Positions 9,110-18,104 of a DNA stretch of 64,000 bases are shown here, piece after piece. Location: NCBI GenBank assembly GCA_041746105.1, contig JBGTHP010000017.1, positions 310,001 through 374,000 on the forward strand, given 5' to 3'. A model generated the notes under the pieces. That model ran no database searches. It was not told where the DNA came from and was given only the letters and a program-made list of their open reading frames with translations. This DNA comes from JBFHRE01 sp041746105. GTDB taxonomy: Bacteria > Actinomycetota > Acidimicrobiia > Spongiisociales > ZC4RG35. Numbering within the stretch: position 1 is the first letter of the stretch; each line of letters opens with the position of its first letter. The position numbers were made by a program, and so were the translations under genes.

Positions 9110-9514
9110 TCACGGCGAGAGTTCGATCACCCTCCACGATTCGGGTAGGCCGTCGACCGGGCAGCTGTCGACGGAGGTGATGACTATCACCTCGTCGGCC
9201 TCGGTCGCTTCCGGATAGGTTGTCACATCGTCGAAGTCACACGGGGCGAAGGCGTCGACCGCCCCCAACGTGAGACGGTCGGTGAAATCGTGCACGGGTT
9301 GTTTTTCCGTGGCAAGCGCGTATTCGGAATACCGCTCGTCATCGATGGCGTCGAGAGTTCGTGCGACCTGCCCCCAGACCGGCCGCATCTGGAATGACGA
9401 ATCGACGATCACAAAAACCTGTTCAGGGTCACTGTTTCTGACGGCGTGAGTAGCTCCACCGTAGATCCCGAACAGGGCCACGAAGCCGCCGAGCCAGAGA
9501 CCGAAGGCCTTCAC
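9110..9514 (-). CDS. Small membrane-anchored protein of unknown function (VWA operon)
   Basis: 134 residues, GTG start at 9514 directly after the stop of the VWA gene. One N-terminal hydrophobic helix (about 4-22) anchors a 110-residue extracytoplasmic part. That part begins with QVFVIVDSSFQM, which resembles the first strand and metal site of a VWA-like fold, and has three Cys residues (CDFDD, DSCPV). Its position as the last gene after coiled-coil, TelA and VWA genes suggests it works with them. I do not recognise the family. Confidence 0.65.
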   Translation of the reverse strand: MKAFGLWLGGFVALFGIYGGATHAVRNSDPEQVFVIVDSSFQMRPVWGQVARTLDAIDDERYSEYALATEKQPVHDFTDRLTLGAVDAFAPCDFDDVTTYPEATEADEVIVITSVDSCPVDGLPESWRVIELSP

Positions 9515-11203
9515 TCAGATTCCCGCATTGAAGAGAGCCGACATCTTGAACTCGACGTCCTCTTCACTGGCGTTGATGCTCGCGGCCTCGACCAGGGTCG
9601 AAAGCTTCGCAAGTTCCGTGATATCGGCCTCGAACCCGACGGTGTAAACGGGGATGCGAAGGCCGGCGATCGTCTCATCGACGTCACCGAAGGAGAACCC
9701 GTCCATCGTCTCGCCGTCGGTGAGCACTATCAGAATCAATTTGGCATCTGGCACCAATTGGCGGTGTTCCAGCAACATCGAAAGCCCCAAGAGGACCCCG
9801 TCATACATCGCAGTGCCCCCCGCCGCTTCCATCTCCTCGATGGCAGCGACAAAACGTGACTGCTGATTCAGGTCGAACTCCGAAATTGGAAGTCGCAGAG
9901 AAACCTGATCACTGAATTCGACCATGCCGACATTGGCATCGGGGCTGATGAATTCACGGGCAGAAAGGAGTGCTCGCTGAACGGATTGGATCCGGGTCCC
10001 GCTCATCGATCCTGAAACGTCGGTGACGAATACAGCCGCCAGAGGCCGGCCACCGTCCTTCTTCTCTTTCCACAGTCTCTGGGCCGCGATCAGCGTGGCG
10101 CCAGAAGGCACGGTCACGGTTGAGTCGTAATCTGGCGGATCAAAACCAAAACGAAGGGCGGAGTCCTGGTACTTCTGACGCTGAGAAAACTCTGCAAAAA
10201 GCGCCAGAACCTCAAGCTGCGCCGGAGCCGGGTTGCCCACCGAATACAGCGGGTTGTCATGGCGAACGCCGAAGGGGACGAACTCGAACCCCGAACGTAG
10301 CGCGTCTGTGTTCACGTAGGTCTGATATTCCATGACGAACGCGTCCAACGTGCCGCTTTCTCGTTCGACCGAATCCCGCATCTGCAGAGTCGTGAGAGCG
10401 ACGAAGGGGACTCGCTGCTGGAATTGTTCAAAAACGCTTGCGACATCGTCGGCGACCAGACGCGACTCGTCACCGTTGGCGAACTGGTCGAGGACCGTGA
10501 GCAAGAAGTTGAGACCGGTGCTCGATGCAAACGGATCGGTGTATCCCATGACTACGTCGCCGGCAATCACTGCCTCGATGAGTGAACCAGCATCAAGCGA
10601 CCCGTAATCGGTTTGGAGCAGTTCCGCGGTATCGGTCTTCATGACGATCCCGGCCACATTCGGCACCAAACTCTCGGCAACAAGAGTCATCTGCTCGTGA
10701 GTGGAGGCCATCTCGATCCACAGCCTGTTCGACGGGCTGAACCCATCGGGCAGATCTCTGCCAGAGGCGATGAACTCGTAACCCGTGCCTGACGCGATCT
10801 TGCGGATGTCGACTGCGGCCGGACGCCCATCGGCCAGCGTGATGCCGGCCGAGTTGAATTCCTCTGCCACTTCGACCAGCCAGCCGTCCGTATCGGACCC
10901 CGATTTTTCGGTGGAGGCGAATATCTCGGCCGAGATCGATCCGGGCGGAGAGGAAACAACGATCGGGAACTCGGTGATGGGCGGAAGCGTGTCACTGAGC
11001 TCGACGTCGTCGAACTGGACGGTTGCAGCCCTGGTTTCGATGTTCGAGGTCCAACCGACATCGTCGAGCAGGGAATCAAGTTTCTGTTGCGCCTCATCGA
11101 ACGGAATCGGCTCGGTATCCCCTCCCACGCTGCACGCCGACGCCAGCAGCGCCATTACCACGATCCCGGTCCAGACCGGCGATCGGCGTCTTGGTGTCAT
11201 CAA
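9515..11203 (-). CDS. VWA-domain lipoprotein with solute-binding-like N-terminal half
   Basis: 562 residues. A lipoprotein signal ends at LLASAC. Residues about 30-360 look like a bacterial extracellular solute-binding domain (segments such as VAEEFNSAGITLADGRPAAVDI and VIAGDVVMGYTDPFASSTGLNFL). A von Willebrand factor A domain follows, with the MIDAS motif DVSGSMSG near residue 395, the conserved Thr in GGTAMYDGV, and the Asp in LTDGE. MIDAS motifs bind a divalent cation that bridges to a partner protein. The gene sits 16 nt after the TelA gene and just before the small membrane protein, so it probably forms an envelope complex with them. The function is unknown. Confidence 0.85.
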   Translation of the reverse strand: MMTPRRRSPVWTGIVVMALLASACSVGGDTEPIPFDEAQQKLDSLLDDVGWTSNIETRAATVQFDDVELSDTLPPITEFPIVVSSPPGSISAEIFASTEKSGSDTDGWLVEVAEEFNSAGITLADGRPAAVDIRKIASGTGYEFIASGRDLPDGFSPSNRLWIEMASTHEQMTLVAESLVPNVAGIVMKTDTAELLQTDYGSLDAGSLIEAVIAGDVVMGYTDPFASSTGLNFLLTVLDQFANGDESRLVADDVASVFEQFQQRVPFVALTTLQMRDSVERESGTLDAFVMEYQTYVNTDALRSGFEFVPFGVRHDNPLYSVGNPAPAQLEVLALFAEFSQRQKYQDSALRFGFDPPDYDSTVTVPSGATLIAAQRLWKEKKDGGRPLAAVFVTDVSGSMSGTRIQSVQRALLSAREFISPDANVGMVEFSDQVSLRLPISEFDLNQQSRFVAAIEEMEAAGGTAMYDGVLLGLSMLLEHRQLVPDAKLILIVLTDGETMDGFSFGDVDETIAGLRIPVYTVGFEADITELAKLSTLVEAASINASEEDVEFKMSALFNAGI

Positions 11204-11219
11204 GCTATCCCCCTCGGTT

Positions 11220-12416
11220 TCATTCTGAGACGTCTAGGTCCATCTCGGCGCTCGCCTGCCGAGCGGCTTCCATGCGCGAGATTGCTTCCTCTCCCTCGGC
11301 GGCAAGTTGGTCGAGTTCCAGTATGGATCCCGCCATCGTCGGTAGCGCCTCTCGCCGGTAACGGGAGATCTCGTCGAGGGCTGCGGTGATGTCGGCGAAC
11401 GCCGAGCGGAGTGATTCCATGTCGAGCATCGCCGATGACGCCTGCCGATGGATTTCGGTTCCTTGCGTTTTGAGTCGCTCGGCGGTGCCGGCGATCAACT
11501 CGGAAGTTGTCTTGTTGATCGCCTCGACCTTGTCAAGGACGATCTTCTGGTGTGCCAGGGCCAGCGCCACCGTAACGGCGACCTGCAACGCACTGACGGT
11601 TACATCGATCGATCGATTGACCCCACGTATCAGCTCTCGGTTGTTGCGGATGATCAGCTCTGTCGCGAGGACGCCCTGCTGGTTGACAGCGAGCTGTTGC
11701 TGGATGTCAAGCGTCCGCTGCCTGAGGCTGAAAAGCAGCTCTTCTTCCACAAACTGCCGCCGCTCATCGCCGGGTCCGATCTCGTTTTCCAGGGCAGCAG
11801 AAATCTCGGCGTCGAGGGCTCGAGCCAGCGCCACTTGATCGGTCAAGAGAATGGTCAGTTCCCGCATCTGTTTTTGATCCTCGGCGAGGGTCACGTTGTC
11901 TCGCTTGAGCTGTTCGCGGCCCTTCTCCAGTGATTGAATGATCGAATCGATGATTGTTTGCGAGCTCTCGAACCGCATGAAATAGCGCTTTAGAGGGGTT
12001 CCGACTCCTGGCACTGCTCCGAGCAGCCGGGTGATCCAGCCGGGGCTCAAGTCGACCGATCCAGGGTCGAGCTTCTCCACCTCGATCCGTAGGTCCACGA
12101 GGGACTTCGCGACCGGCCCCCCGTCCTCGGCGGCGGCGGCGAGCTCACGGACGGGAGCCTGCAACATCTTGCTTCTATGAGCCGCTTTCTGTTGCAGATC
12201 ACGCCCCATCGACTCGACCGCAACCCTGCTGATCTCGCGCGAGTCTCCATCTTTGGGGTCGACGGCCAGCAGCTTGGCCGCGAGCTCGGCCGCACGCCGC
12301 TGCAGCTCCTCACTGGGATCGGGGGCCGGAAGGGCCAGCTCGGCCTTGGCCGTATCGACACTCAGCTCGAGCTCCAGCGCCGGTAGCGCGGTAGAAGGTT
12401 GCGGTTGGATGGTCAT
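11220..12416 (-). CDS. TelA-family toxic anion resistance protein
   Basis: 398 residues, largely alpha-helical and coiled coil, the usual length for TelA/YaaN/YceH proteins. The diagnostic central stretch is present (LLGAVPGVGTPLKRYFMRFESSQ at about 120-145, then a long helix with REQLKRDN), followed by the LVNQQ-like QQLAVNQQGVLATELIIRNNRELI region and a final helical bundle. TelA proteins were first linked to tellurite resistance and commonly sit beside XpaC-like or VWA/Ter proteins; their biochemical role is not settled. Here the gene lies between a membrane coiled-coil gene and a VWA lipoprotein gene. Confidence 0.9.
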   Translation of the reverse strand: MTIQPQPSTALPALELELSVDTAKAELALPAPDPSEELQRRAAELAAKLLAVDPKDGDSREISRVAVESMGRDLQQKAAHRSKMLQAPVRELAAAAEDGGPVAKSLVDLRIEVEKLDPGSVDLSPGWITRLLGAVPGVGTPLKRYFMRFESSQTIIDSIIQSLEKGREQLKRDNVTLAEDQKQMRELTILLTDQVALARALDAEISAALENEIGPGDERRQFVEEELLFSLRQRTLDIQQQLAVNQQGVLATELIIRNNRELIRGVNRSIDVTVSALQVAVTVALALAHQKIVLDKVEAINKTTSELIAGTAERLKTQGTEIHRQASSAMLDMESLRSAFADITAALDEISRYRREALPTMAGSILELDQLAAEGEEAISRMEAARQASAEMDLDVSE

Positions 12417-12452
12417 TGGTCCCCTCTCAGGTGATCCTTGATTCTGATTATC

Positions 12453-13211
12453 TCATCCGGTGGCGTAGCGGCCGGTGCGGCGTGCCAGATCTTCCAGGGC
12501 GGCCATGGCGGCCTCGGCGTCTGCGGGCGTCTTTCCGATTGGGGCATCGGCCAAGGCCGTCGTGGTGCGGTCTATCGCCGTCATTGCCGACTCGTTCTGC
12601 GCCAACAGATCGGCGACTTTGGTCTGCTGGGACCGGCGGAGGTCTCGTCGATCGACGAGGGAGGTTCGCTCCCGCTCGGTTGCCGCGCCGGAGTCAACTG
12701 CGTCATCCAACTCTGCCAGGCGCCGCTCTACATAGTTCAGATCGATCGCGTCAATACTTCTGAGTGAAAGTGAAACTTCTTCGAGGTTGTCGAGTACGGA
12801 TGCGAACACGGTCTCGGTAGATCCGAGATACCTGGCATAGGTCATCTCACCGGCATCGAGGCGCCGGCTCAAGACGTCGACGAGACCGGACCGCTTTTCT
12901 TTGATCGCGGCGAGCTGGCGGGCCGGGCGATCGTCCGGCAGCAACGAGAGCTGGCGTTCCAACGCCATCAGACGATCCTTTTGGTCGTCGAGGTCGCGCG
13001 AACCGGCGAGCTGGCGGGCGAGCACCGTTCCCGTCGCAGACATCACCACTGGCCACGAGGCAAGCGAGACAAGACCGACTGCGCCCAAACCAAGAGAACC
13101 GAAAACTCCTGGGCTGAACCAGTCGAAAAGCGCCCATTCGGCTGCTCCGACCAGGGCGACTACGAGCCACGTGGCAGGATATTGCCCCACCGTCCGCCAC
13201 CAGTTGCTCAT
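12453..13211 (-). CDS. Membrane coiled-coil protein preceding TelA (XpaC-like position)
   Basis: 252 residues from ATG 13211 (start MSNWWRTVG). Two hydrophobic helices at about 12-28 and 36-60 are followed by about 185 residues of charged helix with coiled-coil character (heptad-like Leu pattern, many Arg/Glu/Asp). The gene is first in the operon that continues with TelA, VWA and a small membrane protein. In Firmicutes the gene next to telA is often xpaC, encoding a two-TM protein with a helical tail; the layout here is similar, but I cannot confirm homology from sequence alone. Confidence 0.75.
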   Translation of the reverse strand: MSNWWRTVGQYPATWLVVALVGAAEWALFDWFSPGVFGSLGLGAVGLVSLASWPVVMSATGTVLARQLAGSRDLDDQKDRLMALERQLSLLPDDRPARQLAAIKEKRSGLVDVLSRRLDAGEMTYARYLGSTETVFASVLDNLEEVSLSLRSIDAIDLNYVERRLAELDDAVDSGAATERERTSLVDRRDLRRSQQTKVADLLAQNESAMTAIDRTTTALADAPIGKTPADAEAAMAALEDLARRTGRYATG

Positions 13212-13338
13212 GAGCCGCCCTCTATCGCCACTACGTCGGCACACTCTGGCACCGGCCAACGACTATTGGACCATAAACAAGTCCCAAGGGCGAGCCAAGC
13301 ACACAATTGGCGCTTTACCTCAGTACCCTCGCGTTCAG

Positions 13339-13728
13339 ATGTCCATAACGCGCGAGATCGCCTGCGGCTCGATCACCCTGAGAACGGATGGCGTTCTTCA
13401 TTCGGTCTTCGATCTCCAATCGGCGCCGACGGCCGCAGATGCAAAAGAGTATGCCCATGCCAGAAACGAATTGATCGGCTCCAAGTCGGTCCCGGTTGTC
13501 GTCGAGCTCCTCGCCCTTCCCTATATCGACCGAGAGGTTCGTGCTTTCTTCATGGAGGGGCTGTCGTCGGGGCCGGCCTGTCGCGCAGTTGTCACCACCG
13601 ACACAACGCATCGGCTGCTCTTTGAGAGCTTCGAGATGATGGATCCTTTCGGAACGCCCACCCAGATTTTCCCAAATGTCGAATCGGCGCTGGTCTGGAC
13701 TCACTCATTCAGCGAGGACCGCGCCTGA
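13339..13728 (+). CDS. STAS-like / DUF7793-type small regulatory protein
   Basis: 129 residues from ATG 13339. It has the pattern of short proteins with a SpoIIAA/STAS-like fold: a first strand pair with GVLHSVFDLQSAPTAADAKEYA, then SVPVVVELLALPYIDREVRAFF, then a helix and a final strand with PFGTPTQIFPNVESALVWT. Related proteins often carry no catalytic residues and are thought to act in partner-switching or as small ligand-binding modules. It is divergent from the TelA operon (127 nt between starts) and upstream of the TerC gene on the same strand by 36 nt. Confidence 0.65.
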   Translation: MSITREIACGSITLRTDGVLHSVFDLQSAPTAADAKEYAHARNELIGSKSVPVVVELLALPYIDREVRAFFMEGLSSGPACRAVVTTDTTHRLLFESFEMMDPFGTPTQIFPNVESALVWTHSFSEDRA

Positions 13729-13764
13729 CCACCGATTTAGGCCCTTCCCTCGTATCCTGACGTC

Positions 13765-14556
13765 GTGGACTGGATCTCCAACCCCGACATCTGGATCTCG
13801 CTCATCACGCTGACGACCCTCGAGATCGTCCTCGGCATCGACAACATCGTCTTCATCTCGATTCTGTCTGGCAAGCTGCCTGCCGAGGACCAAGCAAGAG
13901 CCCGCAGAGTCGGCCTGGCGCTCGCGATGATTCTGAGGATCGGCCTTTTGCTCGCCATTTCATGGGTCATCGGTCTGACCGACCCCCTGTTCGAGGTCAG
14001 GACGGTGGAGATCTCTGGCCGCGACATCATCTTGATCCTTGGCGGTCTGTTCCTGCTGGCAAAGGCGACGTTTGAGATCCACGAAAAACTCGAAGGGGAA
14101 GAAGCGCACGGTGCTGCGGTCAAAACTGCATCATTTGCCAGTGTCATCGCCCAGATCCTGCTCCTCGACGCCGTGTTCAGCCTCGATTCGGTGATAACCG
14201 CCGTCGGAATGGCAGACGTTCTTGCCGTCATGATCGCCGCAGTGATAATTGCGGTGGGCGTGATGTTGTGGTCGGCCGGACCGATCAGCGAGTTCGTCAA
14301 CGATCATCCGACCGTCAAGATTCTCGCTCTCAGCTTCCTGCTGCTTATCGGAATGTCACTCGTGGCCGAAGGTTTCGATGCTCACCTACCGAAGGGATAC
14401 ATCTACTTTGCGATGGGCTTCTCGGTCTTCGTCGAAGCCATCAACCTTCGAATCAGGGCGAAGAAACGGCCCGCCCGGCCGGTTGAGTTACGGCCGACCT
14501 ACGTCAAAGCAGAGCAAGCGAGGGGAGCTGTTGGTCACATGCGTTCGTCGGAATGA
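13765..14556 (+). CDS. TerC-family integral membrane protein
   Basis: 263 residues with about seven transmembrane helices. The family hallmarks are clear: LEIVLGIDNIVFISIL at about 18-33 with the conserved acidic residues in the membrane, LDAVFSLDSVITAVGM at about 135-150, and the closing YFAMGFSVFVEAINL helix. TerC-family proteins are implicated in metal ion (Mn2+) export and tellurite resistance. The GTG start at 13765 gives the canonical MDWISNP N-terminus. It lies opposite the TelA operon, making a TerC/TelA/VWA neighbourhood that resembles stress-resistance ter islands. Confidence 0.93.
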   Translation: MDWISNPDIWISLITLTTLEIVLGIDNIVFISILSGKLPAEDQARARRVGLALAMILRIGLLLAISWVIGLTDPLFEVRTVEISGRDIILILGGLFLLAKATFEIHEKLEGEEAHGAAVKTASFASVIAQILLLDAVFSLDSVITAVGMADVLAVMIAAVIIAVGVMLWSAGPISEFVNDHPTVKILALSFLLLIGMSLVAEGFDAHLPKGYIYFAMGFSVFVEAINLRIRAKKRPARPVELRPTYVKAEQARGAVGHMRSSE

Positions 14557-14604
14557 CAGGCTCTTCCATCTGGTGTCTCGGAGCATCGGGGATACGCTGA
14601 ACAG

Positions 14605-14946
14605 ATGATTGGATGGATCTCTGGCTTCGTGATGGGTCAGAAGAGCGCCGCCAAAGCGTTGTCGGTGGGTTCGGCCTCGACATTGGCCGGCACCCGGCTC
14701 GAACGCCAGGTTGATGACCTCGAGGAGCAGGTGGGCCGGCTTACCGTGCTGACAGAGGCGATGTGGCTCCTGCTCTCCTCCCACGGCCACGACGAGGACG
14801 CCCTGCGACAGGCCGTCACCGATGTTCAGGAACGCAGCCGTCGCCAGGGAAGCACTTGTCGATCCTGTCAGTCGCGGCTGGCTTATGGCGAGACGCGCTG
14901 CCAAATCTGTGGAGCGACCCAAACCGGCGGACTTCCGACCGGTTGA
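14605..14946 (+). CDS. Small coiled-coil protein with C-terminal zinc ribbon
   Basis: 113 residues. The first 20 residues are mildly hydrophobic (GWISGFVMG), a helical coiled-coil stretch follows (RLERQVDDLEEQVGRLTVL, about 31-55), and the C-terminus has two CxxC pairs (CRSC and CQIC, about residues 86-103), which would bind one zinc ion. I do not recognise a family. It is downstream of TerC on the same strand by about 48 nt and may be co-transcribed; it converges on the histidine kinase gene. Confidence 0.7.
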   Translation: MIGWISGFVMGQKSAAKALSVGSASTLAGTRLERQVDDLEEQVGRLTVLTEAMWLLLSSHGHDEDALRQAVTDVQERSRRQGSTCRSCQSRLAYGETRCQICGATQTGGLPTG

Positions 14947-14956
14947 CATCACCCGA

Positions 14957-16645
14957 TCAACGCGTAACGAGTTCTCCGGCCGGATCCAGGGAGATCGATC
15001 GTGCCGCGATCGGAACACTCAGCGAAAAACACGCCCCGCCGACGCTCGTCGACCGACGGTAGGTAGCGGTGCCGCCATGTGCCAGCGCAATCGCCTTTGC
15101 AATCGTCAGTCCAACACCGACACCCGGAATTGTCGCGTCGTAGCGGTGGGCGCCCCGTTCGAACTGTTCCCAAATCCTTTCGCGATGTCGCACAGGTACA
15201 CCCGGCCCATCGTCATGGATTTCGAAAACGATTTGGTCGGTCCCCCGGAACGCAACCAATTGAATGTGCTTGCGACCATATCGGCGAGCGTTGACCAGCA
15301 GATTGGAAAGACCTTGCGACAAGCGATCGCGGTCGGCCTCGAATTCGATGACCGTGCTCGGGTCGACCCTGAGCTCACAATCCGACTCGCCGGCGCGGTC
15401 CATCGCCAGGTGACAGATCTCGAGGACATTGGTCGTCGACTTGCGCAGCGGCATCGCCCGGTTTTCATCCCTGGCCATCGCCACCATGTCCGTCACCACG
15501 CGGGACAATTGGTCGGCCTGTCCTGCCGCCACCTTGATCATTTCCAGGCGCTGCTCATTGGCGAAGATCCCGTCCTCTGCCGCCAGGATCTCCAGATACC
15601 CGAGCACCCCGGTCAAAGGTGTCCGCAACTCGTGTGAAACTGAGGCCACCAGTTCACGCCGCTGGTACTCGATCCGAACGTGGTTCTGGCGGATGGCATA
15701 AACCTGACGAGCGACCACGAGAAGCCCAACGAGCAATGACCCAATCAAGGTGATCACTTGATCGGCCGTGACCGGGAGGGTGGTTATGTGGTAGACGTGC
15801 AACCCGATCAGACCCGCACAGAGTAGATATGGCCACATCAGCCACCACGGAGAGGTAGCTCTGTCAGGGAATTCCTTGGGATGGGGTTCGGACGAGAGCA
15901 AGATCCCGACGGTGACATAACACGCCGACGAGAACACAAACAGATCGAAGCGAGGCGTTGCATCTGCGAAAGTCTTGCCTACGCCCTCTGCCAGGTACGA
16001 CAAATCGGCAAATACCTGGGCCAACAACCCGATCGAGAACACTATGAGTTTGGGGTCCAGCCGCCGAGACGAACGCCGAAGCACCATTGCCATGACACCG
16101 ACCACTACGGCGATGTCGACGACCGGATAGAGCGGGGCGATTGTGCGTGACCAGGTGTCGGCCTCGACGAGATTTTGCAGCATCCGGTGACCGAACGCGA
16201 TCCAGACAAGGGTCGACAGCGCGACGGCACCGACCGCGGTGTCGATGATCGTGACCTTCCAGGAGTCACCGTCTTCTCCTCCACGTGCCATCTGCACCAA
16301 CCCTGCGACCAAAGCCAGGTAGCCACCGAGGAAGATGATGTCGACCGGCCCGAAGGCTGGTAGAACAACTCCCGCAGTCGTCAATGAGCCAACCACCACG
16401 ACCCCGATCGCCCCCGCGGCCAGGGCCATGGAAAAGAATCGCCAGGCGTCGGCGTCATCAACACCGGAGCCAGACCGCCGCTTGTAGAACAGGACCGCAG
16501 CCGTCCCGTGGCCGACCATCATTGCCAATGGACCAACATCGGGCAGGAAGTCAGGAACGATCGCCGCGGTCAGAGCCACCGCCAGAAGAACCATGACGAC
16601 AGCCAACGGATACCGGTTCTGCGCGAGGTTGGGGGCCAGATGCAC
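14957..16645 (-). CDS. Multi-pass membrane sensor histidine kinase
   Basis: 562 residues. The N-terminal 310 residues hold about nine to ten hydrophobic helices without a large extracellular loop, so sensing is probably within the membrane. A HisKA dimerisation helix carries His338 in SVSHELRTPL, followed by a HATPase_c domain (N box NLLVNARRYG, G boxes DDGPGV and GVGVGL). No response regulator lies next to it. It is 32 nt downstream of the AONS-family gene on the same strand, so the two may be co-transcribed. Confidence 0.9.
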   Translation of the reverse strand: MHLAPNLAQNRYPLAVVMVLLAVALTAAIVPDFLPDVGPLAMMVGHGTAAVLFYKRRSGSGVDDADAWRFFSMALAAGAIGVVVVGSLTTAGVVLPAFGPVDIIFLGGYLALVAGLVQMARGGEDGDSWKVTIIDTAVGAVALSTLVWIAFGHRMLQNLVEADTWSRTIAPLYPVVDIAVVVGVMAMVLRRSSRRLDPKLIVFSIGLLAQVFADLSYLAEGVGKTFADATPRFDLFVFSSACYVTVGILLSSEPHPKEFPDRATSPWWLMWPYLLCAGLIGLHVYHITTLPVTADQVITLIGSLLVGLLVVARQVYAIRQNHVRIEYQRRELVASVSHELRTPLTGVLGYLEILAAEDGIFANEQRLEMIKVAAGQADQLSRVVTDMVAMARDENRAMPLRKSTTNVLEICHLAMDRAGESDCELRVDPSTVIEFEADRDRLSQGLSNLLVNARRYGRKHIQLVAFRGTDQIVFEIHDDGPGVPVRHRERIWEQFERGAHRYDATIPGVGVGLTIAKAIALAHGGTATYRRSTSVGGACFSLSVPIAARSISLDPAGELVTR

Positions 16646-16677
16646 ATGGATTTCATCGGCAGCCTCGCGGCAGAGGT

Positions 16678-17967
16678 TTAGCGACGCCCGAGGTTCTCGT
16701 CTTTTTCGATTTCGGCGAGGTCCACCACGATTTCGGGCGGTATCACGCCAAACACCCGAAGGTGATGGGAAAGCCGGGCCAGCATCGACCGGGTTTGCTC
16801 CTCGCCGACCGACAGGGAGACCGTGAACCTGATTCCGGCGTGGCCCGCAGGCACGATCGGAAACATGGCGCCGTTGAGGTAATAACCGTCCGACTTGAGG
16901 GCGGCGACGATAGCGAACATCGTTTCGGTTCGTCGCACTTCGACGTAGCGAATCGGTGAGGCGGGTGTACCGAAGGAGATCCCGAGAGATGATGCCACCG
17001 CTTCCACTACATCGAGCCGAGCGAGCAATGCTTTGTTCAACTCGGCGTGTTCGCCAGAAAGGTGAATGTCGGCAGAAGCAATACCGGCCCCGAGGGCCGC
17101 CGGGGGGATCGGTCCGCCGAACGAAAGGGGACTCCCGCAGAGTTCGATCAGATCGACTATTTCCTCATCTGAACTCGCCACAAATCCGCCGGTGGCGGCA
17201 AAAGATTTCGACAAGCCTCCCGCCACCACCAGCCGCTCGTGCCAGCCCATCGAATGCGGGGCCATCCCCCGACCGTTGAGTCCTGCCCATGAGAACCCGT
17301 GGGCGTCGTCGATGTATGCCCAGAGCCGGGAATATCGGGCCTGCAACTCTCTGATCAGACCAAAAGGTGCGGTGTCGCCGTGCATCGAATAGACGCTGTC
17401 CGCCAGGTACCAGACATTCCCCGACGATCCGGCACAGGCTCGCTCGATCGAGCGCTCCAGGTGTTCGGCCGATCCGTGTTCAGCGGTGAGAACGTGATCC
17501 GGATTTGTGCGGGTCAGCTCCAATGCCATCTGAACCGAGGCGTGGGCGGCGGAGTCCATGACAACCCAGTCGTCGCTGCGGATCAACAGCGGGAGCGCAG
17601 CCATGTGGGCAAGGGTGGTCGTGGGGGCGAGAACAACCGAGGCTCCCATCATTGCCCTGAGTTTCTCGGTGAGTTCCCCATAGAGGGGCAACGCCGAATA
17701 AGCCGGCGACGAGGAGTAGGAAGTCCCGAAACGTTCCACAGCCCGGATCGCTCCTTCCTTCAATCTGGGGTCGATGTTGATGCCGAGGTACCCGCAGGAG
17801 GTGAAGTTGACGAGGCACTTGCCATCGAGGGTGATCATGCTCGGGTCGTCGAGTTTTTTGTCTTCGATCAGTCGTCTCGAGATTCCCCGGCGGCGGGCGT
17901 CGTCGGCCAGTTCGAAGAACCGCCTGAGAAGCCGATCACCGCCGACGACGGATGGAACGCCTGACAA
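16678..17967 (-). CDS. AONS-family PLP-dependent acyltransferase (alpha-oxoamine synthase)
   Basis: 429 residues, class I/II aminotransferase fold. The PLP lysine is Lys254 in GGLSKSFAATGG, and the DDAH motif (Asp220-His223) that stacks on and bonds the cofactor is intact. Members condense an amino acid with an acyl-CoA: 8-amino-7-oxononanoate synthase (biotin), serine palmitoyltransferase, 2-amino-3-ketobutyrate ligase or CqsA-type signal synthases. No biotin genes are nearby, so BioF is not favoured; a lipid or signal product is possible. It is divergent from the UbiA gene with 137 nt between starts. Confidence 0.82.
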   Translation of the reverse strand: MSGVPSVVGGDRLLRRFFELADDARRRGISRRLIEDKKLDDPSMITLDGKCLVNFTSCGYLGINIDPRLKEGAIRAVERFGTSYSSSPAYSALPLYGELTEKLRAMMGASVVLAPTTTLAHMAALPLLIRSDDWVVMDSAAHASVQMALELTRTNPDHVLTAEHGSAEHLERSIERACAGSSGNVWYLADSVYSMHGDTAPFGLIRELQARYSRLWAYIDDAHGFSWAGLNGRGMAPHSMGWHERLVVAGGLSKSFAATGGFVASSDEEIVDLIELCGSPLSFGGPIPPAALGAGIASADIHLSGEHAELNKALLARLDVVEAVASSLGISFGTPASPIRYVEVRRTETMFAIVAALKSDGYYLNGAMFPIVPAGHAGIRFTVSLSVGEEQTRSMLARLSHHLRVFGVIPPEIVVDLAEIEKDENLGRR

Positions 17968-18104
17968 CGAAGCCCCCTTTTAGATTCCTTCGAGACGTCT
18001 GCCTGGCGGGGTGAGCTTATCCAGAATTCTCCATCCACGTCGACACTACAAGTAGTTGAGATGCATGAAAGAATTGATTCATCAAACGTGTCACATCATT
18101 CCTT

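Noticed and set aside
16678..17967. Naming the AONS-family gene bioF
   Set aside because: No other biotin gene is nearby and the family has several activities that cannot be separated by motifs alone.
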